Shown piece by piece: positions 1 to 13,945 of a DNA stretch of 64,000 bases (positions are counted from its first letter, which is position 1; every line of letters begins with the position of its first letter). The notes under the pieces were generated by a model. The model was not told the origin of the DNA. It did not search any database and saw only the letters and a program-made list of their open reading frames with translations. The stretch comes from Turnera subulata (taxonomy: Eukaryota; Streptophyta; Magnoliopsida; Malpighiales; Passifloraceae): positions 76,903-140,902 of the forward strand of contig JAKUCV010006224.1 of assembly GCA_028386065.3 (NCBI GenBank), read 5' to 3'. Made by a program: the position numbers and the translations under genes.

Positions 1-717
1 TGTTTTCAAGATTTGTTTTTGAAAATAATTTTTCCATATCTGGTTTTGAAACCAAAATTTTGGAAACATTAAAAAGATGTTTTCACGGTTTTCTCAACAA
101 GGTGCGGTGGCATTTTCGTAATTAAAAGATATACAATAAATAACTTTCTCTTATTTCTTCCCCCAAATTAATTTCTCTCTCCAATTGCTCCCTCTTCCAC
201 GCCGCCTCATCGCCTCCTCTTCTCTCTCCCTGCTCCTTGCATCTCCAAAAAGAAACCATCCTTTGAACTGTTATTCTTCATCTTCCACAATTCAAAAAGT
301 TCTCTTCTCCAAGTGTTTCTTATTCGTTTTTTTATTCTCCGTCCAAGTGTCCGGGATCCTCTCTAGAAAACGCCTGGTCGGAGCTCCTGTAACAGCCCGG
401 GTAAAATTTTGGATTTTTATCGGACTGTAAAAGTCTATTTACCGTGATTTACTATTGAATTAATCTTGGGTAATTAATTCAAGGTAAATCGGGAGTCGTT
501 TTTCGAAACCGAGGGTTTTCCCGCGCTCGTGATTTTCCCGCGGATTTTTCGGAACTAAGTTGGTATTTTTCAGGTTTCGGAATTTCTCGGAAAATCACAC
601 CGGAAAATAACTAAGGAGGTATCGGTTATTTTCTGGTCCGGATCGGACTCGCCCGTAATATGGACGGATTGAATTATTTGAGTTTCACATGTTAAATAGT
701 GATTATCAGTTTATAAA

Positions 718-1004
718 AAGGAAGAAGAAGAAGAAGCAGCCGGTGGAGTGGAAGAAGAGGTGAAGAGAAAGAAAAAAAAAAGAGAGAAAAAAAAAGAGAA
801 AAAGGAGGGGAAAAAAAAAGAAAATAGAGAAAAAGAAAAATAGAAATAAGGAAAAAGAAAAAAAGAGAAACAGAAAGAAAAAAAAAGAGAGAAAGGAAGA
901 AAGAAAAAAAAAAGAGAACTGAAAATAAAAAAAAAGAGAGAAACAAAATCAGAAAAATAGAAAATAAAAAGAAGAAAAATAGAAAAAGAAGGAAAATCGG
1001 GAAA
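718..1004 (+). repeat. Purine-only (GA-rich) tract inside the solo LTR
   Basis: About 285 bases are almost wholly A and G, with runs of GAAAAA and AAGAGA. The Phe/Ser/Leu-rich frames this creates on the other strand are low-complexity artefacts. The tract is followed at once by a GC-rich segment. Confidence 0.9.
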
Positions 1005-2396
1005 AATGGGAATGAACAGTGTCACCACCTTCCCTCTTCCGGTCACTGTTCACTCCGTAGTGCTCCAGGCCGCCGTTCGCTGCACCGCCGTCACCAGCTG
1101 GAAGCCCTCCTCGTCGCGACCGGAACCCCGCCTTCTCCTCGCTCTTCCGCCGCCTTACCGGCCGAGACGCGCCGTCGACCCGATGCAGACCCGTCGGATC
1201 TGCTTCTCCCGCCGCCTGCAGCACCAGCAGCTGCCGCCGTGCCCAGCTGCCACTACCCTCGCGCCGCTCGTGCCGCCCTGACATCGCGGCTGTGCTCGCC
1301 TTTCCCCTCCTCGAGCTCCTGTTGCGCCGCCATCGTCGAACCCGAGGTATGGCCGGGTTTCCGACCCGTTTTGACGGCGGATCGCGCCTGGGTCGACGGG
1401 TTGGATTGTTTTATTTATTTTTTTTAATATATATATATATATATAAATCTGTTTATATAATTATTTTGGTATTTAATTTTCAAAAAAAATATATATTCAC
1501 TTAGAGGAAAATATAGGCAGTATGATTTATGATTTTAGAGAAAATGTTATATATATATAAATACCTTGAACATTATGTTTTGTTTTGAAAAATATTATTA
1601 TGTATAATTAGGGAAAAGATAAATGTTGTATATATATTTTCTGAAAATTATAAATACGTAATTAATTTTCTGTAAAATTATGATAACTGGTACCTTTTGG
1701 GAAAATATGTAATTATGGTATACATGATTTATATTTCTGAAATATATAATTATTTTGATAATGTAATTATTTGGAAAAGTATTTTACCTTGGAAAATGTA
1801 AATATGTATATTTATAATTCGTATTTATTTTCAAAAAAATAAATTTATATAATCATGTTTACTGGAAAATATGGTTTCCTAATATAATAATAATTAGTAA
1901 TTATATTATGGTAAATAGTTTTTTTTTAAAAAATAATAATAACAATGTTTTGGAAATATGTATACAAATGACATAATTTCCAGAAAAATTATAGTAATTA
2001 TTATTTTGGGAAATTATAATTATTTTACAAAAATATAGTTTGAAAAGAGAGTTTTAATTAAGGTATGGTACCGAAGTAGTATTCGGATATACGTTCGGAT
2101 AAATATTTTCGGTAAATGGAAATAATAACGGATAAGAACCGGGATGGGTAATTTCGTAGTTTGGGCATCATTGCATACCGAATATGTGCATTTATGTGAG
2201 TGTATATTGATTTGTGGTATAGGTTTGATATCGGGCAGTTTCCCGAGGAGTCGGCGTCGGACCGGACATTATTTTCCGAAGTTGAGTAATCGGCCAAGGT
2301 GAGGATGGATTTCCTTCAATATGTGCCTATATTACTCGGTCGTTATGTTTTGATGATTGTGCATTGTTGATTGTTGCTGTTGCTGTGTTTTGGCTC

Positions 2397-2720
2397 GGGA
2401 TGTTTATCCCGGTGTCTTGTTTGGTATTTTTGGGATGTTTATTCCCGTGTCGATTTTCTGTGTCGTTTGGAATAAATATAATGGAATAATTAATGAATTG
2501 TGATGAGGATGTCGATCCTCGGTACTTTGGTTAGGGATGTCGATCCCTGTGAGTTTGGTTTTTGATGACGGTATATAATAGTCACGTGGTAAGTAGAGGT
2601 ACGACCGGATGGTTTGTGACTGTTTTGTGGTGCCATGATCTGGGTTACTTGTGATGGGCATGTTGATGACGGTTTGATTGGGATGTTGATCCCTGAGTTT
2701 GATGTTGGGATGTTGATCCC
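2397..2720 (+). repeat. Six short hairpin repeats of type GGGATGTNGATCCC
   Basis: Near-palindromes occur at 2397-2410, 2432-2446, 2505-2520, 2533-2548, 2680-2693 and 2707-2720. The core is GGGATGTTGATCCC or GGGATGTCGATCCC. The copy at 2505 has changed both arms together (GAGGAT...ATCCTC), so pairing is kept while sequence varies. They lie in the second half of the solo LTR. Confidence 0.8.
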
Positions 2721-3700
2721 GGGTTCTTTTTGATCTGGCACCAGGAACAGGTTGATAACCTGGTACGACCCTAGCTTATCCGTGACGGGGCCCGGAAAGA
2801 TAAAATTGGATAATTGGATTTTGTTGAGTCTTTTGGTCGGTTTTTGATTGTTTTTGGACTTGAGTAATTTTTAGTGTTCATATTGATCGTCTTTCCATTG
2901 TCGTGAGCACTTCGGACTCACCCCTCACATGCGGGCTTTCATCCCGTAGGATGAGTTGTTTGTTGTACAGGCTTGGTGCATTCCAGACAGGCTGCAGCGT
3001 TATCCCTTAGACGGGCTTGGATCCATAGTTTGCATGTGTCGCATACAGTGTTAGTGAGTATTTAAGTCTTCCGCTGTGCATGTTTTCGCTATTATTGGGC
3101 CATTGGGCCGGGATTTATTATTTATGTTGTTTTACTATTTTGGGCCGTTGGGCCGGGTTATTGTAGTTCACACTGTATGCTTGGGCTTTGTTGGGTCGGG
3201 TTGTCACAGTTCCGGCTCGTGTTTACTGTGTACGGTAAATACGGGTCGGGGCGTTTCAGCTCCTCCAATTGTGTTCCAGTGCATCTCCTCCAATTCTCCA
3301 AGCCCAAGAATCTGTCTTCTAGATCTTTCCCAATTCTTACATCACAAATAAAGTTGTTTTCTTTCATCTCACCTCCTCATCTTTTGACATGGTTTCTTCG
3401 AGAATAATTGTTTTTAAGTGAGTATCCAAACAAGATTTTGGGGCTTTTTTTATCGAGAAAACTATTTTCTAAACCAATTCTTGAAAACTATTTTTGGGAA
3501 TAAAATAGAGAAACTAATTCCAAACACGCCCTTAGATTCTCCCTAAAGATTTCTGCATGGATACCTTATTAATAGATGTTATATAATTTAATATAGTCCC
3601 ATGTTTTTTTATAAAAAAATTGGGAATTCCAACCCTTATAGCTTTCGTTTAAATCGTAGTTAATCCTTTAACTCATTATCCTTGGGTAAGCTGTTTGGAT

Positions 3701-4024
3701 TAAGGATGGCAAAAAGCATCACTGTCGTGGAGATGTGCGGGGATTCCCTGCGTGGACGGAGATAGAGACGATTATATTGACTTGGGACCCGCCCTGCAGG
3801 GACTTGCAAAAATATAAATTAAACGATTTTATCCTTCTAGTTACTCCACTTAGACTTACCACTAAGCTACATGTTAGGATTTGAAAAACTATTACCATAT
3901 ATAAATAAAATAGGAATCTTAGGGGGTTTAGGCCCCCTTGCTCCCCATAGATCTATCCCTGGTCACATGGATGGGCCTAGAATTCCTCAGACCCACAAGA
4001 TTCCCGTGCTGCTGCCATCCCTAA
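3701..4024. mobile_element. Short hAT-type MITE
   Basis: The ends are TAAGGATGGCA and TGCCATCCCTAA, an inverted pair typical of hAT elements. The flanks are an 8-bp target duplication with one mismatch, GTTTGGAT (3693-3700) and CTTTGGAT (4025-4032). At 324 bp with no open frame it must be non-autonomous. The rest of 3532-4167 is AT-rich and holds nothing I can identify. Confidence 0.75.
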
Positions 4025-4181
4025 CTTTGGATAGGAGGTTTTTAAAGAATTGAAATTCTCGCAACTTTAGTCCCAAAATATGTCACCTCCCCGAAATTTT
4101 CCTTTTGACATTTTATCACTGTATTTGTTTCATTTAGAATACCCATGCATACTAGGTTTTCATGATTAGAGGAATAAATAC

Positions 4182-4879
4182 CAAAGTAGTGCAGTGACAT
4201 AAAGTCTTTGGTTTCACCAAGGATAGACCTGGCAAAACGGGTATTGACACGACAACCCGACACGAACCCGACACGAAATTAGCAGGTATAGGTCAAAAAT
4301 TTCCAACCCGTTTAGTTAAATGGGTCGACCAGACACGACACGAAAATTAGCAGGTCAGGTAGCGGGTTGACCCGCCAACCCGATAAGTACCTGTTTATGA
4401 CCCGATTATATTTAGGGTATAGACATTTTACTGATTTAATATAAGACTTATACAATATTTAAGGCTAAAGTTACTAAAATTATCCAAAAATACTTCTATA
4501 AATGCTTTAAAATATTATTATATTATGATTCTGCAATTTATAATTTTATTTGATGTATAAAAAACTAATTTTATATGCCTATTTGCTTAAAAATACGCAA
4601 AATAGAAAAATTTCAAACTCATTTTTAGGCTTGTTAGACTTAATAGGTAACCCGCAGGTCAACCCAAACCCGACACGATAATAAACGGGTTGGACACGCC
4701 ACGACACGATTATTAAATGGGTCAGGTCGGGTTGAAGAATTAGAACCCGATTACCTGTTCAACCCGACACGAACCCGACACGACAACACGAATTGCCAGG
4801 TCTAACCAAGGCCACCATGATTCGAATCATGGTGTGGGTGGGTAGGGGATTGGGTAGCCTTAGGCTTGTATAAAAAAAA
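4182..4879 (+). mobile_element. tRNA-like SINE, interrupted by a hAT element
   Basis: Two pieces, 4182-4223 and 4805-4879, together form a roughly 110-base unit ending in TATAAAAAAAAA. It is flanked by the perfect 14-bp duplication AGAGGAATAAATAC (4168-4181 and 4880-4893). GATTCGAATCA resembles an RNA polymerase III B box, and GTAGTGCAGTGACAT may be the A box. Short size, A tail and long exact duplication are SINE hallmarks. The hAT element at 4224-4804 went in later. Confidence 0.7.
4224..4804. mobile_element. Non-autonomous hAT element nested in the SINE
   Basis: The termini are TAGACCTGGCAA and TTGCCAGGTCTA, perfect inverted repeats over 10-12 bases. The target duplication is ACCAAGGA (4216-4223) against ACCAAGGC (4805-4812), 8 bp with one mismatch. 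The subterminal regions are packed with CGACACGAACCCGACACG-type repeats at both ends, common in hAT elements. No transposase frame is present. Confidence 0.8.
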
Positions 4880-4898
4880 AGAGGAATAAATACATAGC

Positions 4899-6044
4899 GA
4901 GTCCTATAACTTAAAACGCATTGTTTCTACACCATTTATTAAGTGTACCAAAAGAGTCTACGCGATAAAAAAAGAAATCTTAAAGCAAGACTTCCCTCCA
5001 CTTTTATGTTATCTTTGACTTTTCTTGGCCTGGATCAGTCCCACATAACTACTGACGGGATAATATGCAAAATAAGCTGCCACATCAGCATTAGAGGGAA
5101 AATATCAATTTATTTGCTCCTTAAACATCTATTTTTCTTCATATCCAAAATAATAAAGTAACATTCTTGAGTGAACAGTGGTCTGGAAAGTATGTGAAAG
5201 AATGAAAGGGAATTTTTGAGCCAAAACAATCAAACGGGGATGAATTCTGGTGTGTTTTGCAGATTGAACAATAAGCCCAAACTGCAACCATCGCCTCTTG
5301 ATTTATCCCCACGCAAAATTCAGGTGAAAAATGAAAAGGCGAATTTTGAACCAAATGAAATCAAATGGCCCAAAACCACCAAAATCGATTATCTTTATAT
5401 AGAACTAGATTTCACCGCAAAAAAATCAAGCAATCAGAAAGGATTGGAGGATTGACCTGAAAGGAGACTGCATTACCCAGACGCTGTCCAGGTCTTTGAT
5501 GATAAGCGTCAACGAGATTCTACGTACGCTCATTGCTTGGTGAAAACCCAACCCCTCTCCAAGCCCAGAAATGAGGCACCACAGGATCTGGCTTGTGTAG
5601 AAGCTGGAAACCCAACTCCTTTCCAAGCACTTAGTGAGGCACAACAAGATTCGGTTTGCCATTCTAGACGTTTTAGGATTTTTAGAGGGTGCGTTCGTGA
5701 GTGAAGAAGAATGAGTGAGTGAAGAAGAAGAGTGAGGGTTTATTATGGATAGTTGAAATTAACGTGGGCTTTATAAACACTAATCGTCATTTGATTTCGA
5801 TTAAAAACAGTAATTGTCATTAATTAACTGTCAATTGTAACAAAATTCCAAATTTCAAATCTCGTTATTCTTTCTGTTATTTTCATTAATTAATTTCTCT
5901 CATTTTCCACATGTATACTTACTGCTATGTCAGCAGAAAAAAAAAAACAATGGACGGTAACCTCACCCGAGACTCGTTTGGTGTGCAAGCAACTAATAAA
6001 CCCTATAGGACTCGGACAATGCGTTTTCTAATTATAGGACTCTG
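4899..6044. mobile_element. MULE-like element with long degenerate terminal inverted repeats
   Basis: The left end GAGTCCTATAACTTAAAACG and following CATTGT return inverted near 6000-6044 (GAGTCCTATAATTAGAAAACG plus CATTGT on the other strand). Similarity continues inward through TTTATTA and ACCAAAmGAGTCT. Inside, around 5215-5690, there are short frames and a duplicated segment containing AACCCAACyCCTyTCCAAGC (about 5547 and 5610). That could be captured host sequence. No transposase domain is visible, and I found no clean 9-bp target duplication. Confidence 0.5.
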
Positions 6045-6463
6045 ATAAGTCTTCAATATATATAATATAGAACTTGCGGTCCATTTATCCCATCAAAAAA
6101 GTCGTAGGTTGTCAATTGTACCGCTTGAAAAGTTAATAAAAATTGGCTCTCTATTCTAACATGTGAAATAATCAAACGACAGTAGAAGTTGGAGTAGAAC
6201 ACAGTGTCATTCGGCGTCACCTCTGGGATGTATTTATAACATATGCTTACCAGATACCAAGGTGTGGTCACTATCAGATACAAACAAGAATGATTCTTAT
6301 CCATAGCCTATATACAACCATAACCTTAATCTAATCTTGACATGTACATATTATCACAACTAACGTGATATCATATGAATCGCAAATCGAAATACCGAAA
6401 GATTTCCTCCTGAATTTCTTACTACTCAAAACTGGCACAGAAGCTGAATGAAATATTGTTGAA

Positions 6464-10515
<4,052 letters not shown>

Positions 10516-10691
10516 GGTCAGTGAGAGGCTGAACGATACACAATGAGTTGTATGGAAATTACTATAAGCTAGCAGCTGACTAGAAATGGAACAGAGGGAC
10601 CAGAGGGACCAGAGGAATGCTTCTCATTGCTTTACTTCAAGTTGTGTTAGAATTTTACGTAACAAACTGTATCAATTTTTTTTTATGGAAT

Positions 10692-10703
10692 TGGATATTT
10701 ATA
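10692..10703 (-). promoter_or_regulatory. Possible TATA box of S-RLK gene A
   Basis: The minus strand reads TTTTATATAAATA about 180 bases upstream of the gene A start codon at 10515, a plausible TATA position for a plant gene with a short leader. No other promoter motif was assessed. Confidence 0.4.
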
Positions 10704-11274
10704 TAAAACAGTTTTTAAAGGGAAGGCGGAGTGAGTCTACCGTTAGTGTGCGTCAACGCTACCGACAGATTATGAAATTCAAACAAGACCATTTCATTAC
10801 TTGGCCTGTAAAACCGTGTGCTTCCTTCTCCTCCGTAAATTCTTGCCCTTTTTTAACCTGCATCAAGTTTGACATGAGTGGAAAGTTGGTTTTGGACGAA
10901 GGAACAACAGAAGCAGAACTACTAATTAGAAGGCTTTCCAGTGGCAATAACATATAACTCGGTCAATTGTTTTATGATCCAAATTAAGGCGGCAAATATC
11001 CTTTTGAAACAATTTTACTGCAGTCAATTCGTCTTTTGAAACCTAACATGACTTCTGACCATCATTTTTTTGGGGGTATAACTTTTGACATTCATGTTAA
11101 CCATAAAAATGTAATTCTTTCATCTAAATATATTCAGTCATCAGTGGAGAGAATTCCCATCCCATATGTGATCGACTTCAAGGTTGGTGGTGGTTAATTA
11201 ATAGCATTTCTTTTCATGTCCCTTACTAATCACTTGCCCTTATTCTAAAATCATCACCATCGACCAAGGAACAA

Positions 11275-12130
11275 CTGTGAGGAGATGAAAGAAGAAACAA
11301 CTGTGAGGAGACGAAAGAAGGGACGGTAGACTCGGATTTTAATTTTTAGATATAAAAAATGCGTACTTGATGGTTAAAAGTCAAATATATGATTGAATAA
11401 TAATTTATCATAGGTGCGGAAGATATCGTCGCACAGTAAAAAAGAGTAAAATCTACAAGGGTTTTATTTTAACATATATAATAAGAGCCATATATTTTAT
11501 GACGTGACTCGTGAGCCAATATTCTTCCGTACCTGTTTTATCAGTTACCACAACCGTTTGTTGGTTCTCTCCTTTCAAAACATAAACCCAGGTTTAGGAC
11601 AAATTTACAGTCTTCCACAAACACATATTTCTTCAGAAAACTGTAATATATATAAAGTTGGGAAGGGAAGACCTCCCCTAGCAATATATTGCACATGAGA
11701 TGAGCGGTCATGGGTTCGTAGGATTTGAAACAAAAAACTGTGAGGAGATGAAAGAGGGGATCTTTGACCACATAGATTTTTACTTTATATAGAGATTAAA
11801 AAAAAAAAATGGTAGTACAGTGGATGGTTCAAACTCAAATATATGATATAACGTATAGGTAAGAAAGATAAGTAGTGACGAATATTACGGGTAGAAATAA
11901 ACACATTCAATTTCTGGGTTTTTATACCATTTAAGAGCCATAAAATTTTGTGACAGGACTGGCCGGTGAGCCAATACTCTTCCTTAGTTAATCCTTAGTT
12001 ACCAACTGCTTTTCCTCTCTTCTTTCAAAAAGTAAAACCAGTCTGGGACAAATTTACAGTCTTACATAAACACTTATTATTACCTTCCTCAGAAAACTTT
12101 AATATAAATTTGGGAAGACCACGCTTAGGG
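11275..12130 (+). repeat. Tandem duplication, two diverged copies of about 400 bp
   Basis: Copy 1 (about 11275-11690) and copy 2 (about 11735-12130) share an ordered series of landmarks: ACTGTGAGGAGATGAAAGA, TCAAATATATGAT, AAGAGCCATA, GTGAGCCAATA, GGACAAATTTACAGTCTT, TCAGAAAACT and TTGGGAAG. They differ by many substitutions and small indels. No open frame spans both, so this looks like duplicated non-coding DNA. The remainder of the gap between gene A and the arogenate dehydrogenase (10710-13000) shows no gene that I can support. Confidence 0.65.
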
Positions 12131-13151
12131 AAAACAACATGTGACCAAATAACAACAACCTTGTCTTATAAAAACCGTAAATTATTATGAGACAGCGAAT
12201 AAAACAAATAATATGAAACAAATGAATCATTATTCTTTCTTTACTAAAAAAAATTTTTTGGAGGAGCTTTCATAAAAACTATAGCCACCGCCACAAATCT
12301 ATATTATAACCAGCAACAACAAATGCGTGCCAATTAACGGACTAACGGCTAACTTAATTTGCGATCGTCCATCCCGTTTTATGTGATGTTGTCTTAGGTA
12401 ATTAGGATTAAAGCTAGTACTAATCCTTTCTTAATCTTTTAGTGCTTGTCCTTCATTTGGGAGACTTGGATAGAGATTACCTTGACTTCAGAAAGCTTGA
12501 TGGTTTATAGTTTCCATCTTGGCCAGCTTGACTTCATCAATCCGTCGTTTACAAATGCATGCTCTCACGACAAATATTAAATATCTGAAAATATATGAAC
12601 ATCATTATCGATTGATCTACGTGTACACTAAGGATAAATTAATATATGTATCCTTCTTGCAAGGATAGATACTAAGGATCAAATCTACTACTTAATAAGT
12701 AAACATATTATATTGAAAAGTTTGTCATCAAAAGTTTTAGCAATTGGAACTTAAACATTTTTTTTGGACATGTGAGGCCCGCTGTACATGCATCAATAGT
12801 CAATACCAGTTATGACCGGCACTTCAATGGAAAAAAGATATAAATATACCGCTTTCTTTGATTTAAGGGACATAATCAATGACATTAATAAAAAAAATTA
12901 ATAAAATTATAAACAAGAGGATAATAATGAAATCCATAAAGTTATGGAACAAAGATATGTCATATAAATATACCGCTTTTCTTGATGTAATTTTTTTTTG
13001 TTATTCCTCATTAACTCTATATATAAAAGGATCTTGAAGTTTATTACAGTACTATTCCACAGGTGAAATTATATTTTTGTCCATCAGAATCATCTATTGG
13101 GCCTACACAAACAAAGCCGAGAGAGCAACCAGACAATGAAGAGTCCTAAAT

Positions 13152-13430
13152 GAAGAAATAAATATGGTTGCAAAGTTTTTTCCTTCTTTTGCTCTCTTTT
13201 TTTTCACTTGCATGATTAGGGCCGGCAGATAAATAATGAAAAAAAAAGAAATAAATATGGTTGCAAAGTTTTTTCCTTCTTTTGCTCTTTTTTTTTTATC
13301 ACTTGCATGATTAGGGCGGGTAGGTAAATAATGGAGAAAAAGAAATAAATATGGTTGCAAAGTTTTTTCATTCTTTTGCTCTCTTTTTTTTCACTTGCAT
13401 GATTAGGGCGGGCAGGTAAATAATGAAGAA
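13152..13430 (+). repeat. Three tandem copies of a ~93-bp repeat
   Basis: The unit begins GAAATAAATATGGTTGCAAAG and ends TTAGGGCGGGCAGGTAAATAAT. Copies start at 13155, 13248 and 13342, giving periods of 93 and 94. They are about 95% alike by eye. A frame running through them on the minus strand is only the repeat translated and is not a gene. They lie within the probable Helitron that ends at 13993. Confidence 0.85.
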
Positions 13431-13945
13431 AATGGTTAATCAGAGAACACGGGCACTTACAGTGCTATTTACAGATTACCCATCAAGAGGGACGGTCGGT
13501 AAGATTTGAACTCTCAACCAAATGAGAATGCTTACTGAACCTCAACCAATCCTCGTTGGCCTTCTACTCAGTGGCGGAGCTAGATATAATTCTTGGAATA
13601 ATTCTTGGAAGGGGCCAATATAACATTTTGTGTGTAATAATAAAGATTTATGTGAGAAAATAAAATTTAAGAAGCGCCAAATACATGTTACGATAGGACT
13701 TATATGAAAAAATTAAAAATTCAAATGCTTTGCAATAGTTAAAAACCAACTATTATATTTTGTATTGTCTTAAATGTTAAGGGCTAACCACTTCTCCTAA
13801 ATTTCTTAACAAACCAAACAATAATTAACATGTTATCAGTTAATACTCCTGTTGATATGTACTATTATTATGTAGTACACTTACTACTAGTATCGAACTA
13901 GAGTATAATATGGTTATTAGTAATATTTGATTGAGCTTTTTGATA

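Larger units (their letters stand above)
388..3258 (+). mobile_element. Solo LTR of a Ty3/gypsy-like retrotransposon, 2.87 kb
   Basis: The element starts TGTAACAGCCCGGGT and ends ACGGGTCGGGGCGTTTCA, so it has TG...CA ends and an imperfect terminal inverted repeat. It is flanked by the exact 5-bp target duplication GCTCC (383-387 and 3259-3263). No gag or pol frame, internal second LTR, primer-binding site or polypurine tract was seen, so one LTR left by recombination is the simplest reading. Length and TGTAAC start suit the long LTRs of plant gypsy elements. It contains a GA tract at 718-1004, a GC-rich stretch at 1010-1400, an AT-rich stretch at 1420-2060, and hairpin repeats at 2397-2720. 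The strand is assumed from the TGTAACA end. Confidence 0.75.
1..3531. mobile_element. PIF/Harbinger-like TIR element, left end outside window, split by a solo LTR
   Basis: The right end reads CCAAACACGCCC followed by TTA at 3532-3534. This matches a Harbinger-type terminus (GGGCGTGTTTGG on the other strand) and its 3-bp target site. The first ~90 bases of the window resemble the reverse complement of about 3400-3495: the stretch TTTTCAAGAwTTGkTTTwGAAAATA is shared in inverted orientation. The true left tip is therefore just before base 1. Without the nested LTR (388-3258) the visible element is only about 660 bp, so it is non-autonomous. Its interior (about 130-387 and 3259-3400) is pyrimidine-rich and leader-like and could be captured host sequence. 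That is inference; no open frame there is convincing. Confidence 0.55.

Noticed and set aside
692..1046. Phe/Ser/Leu-rich open frames on the minus strand
   Set aside because: They are the translation of a purine-only tract and have no domain or gene structure.
388..3258. A complete retrotransposon
   Set aside because: No second LTR, primer-binding site or gag/pol frame lies between the target duplications.
13103..13360. 85-codon minus-strand frame
   Set aside because: It is made of the 93-bp tandem repeats and repeats its own peptide.
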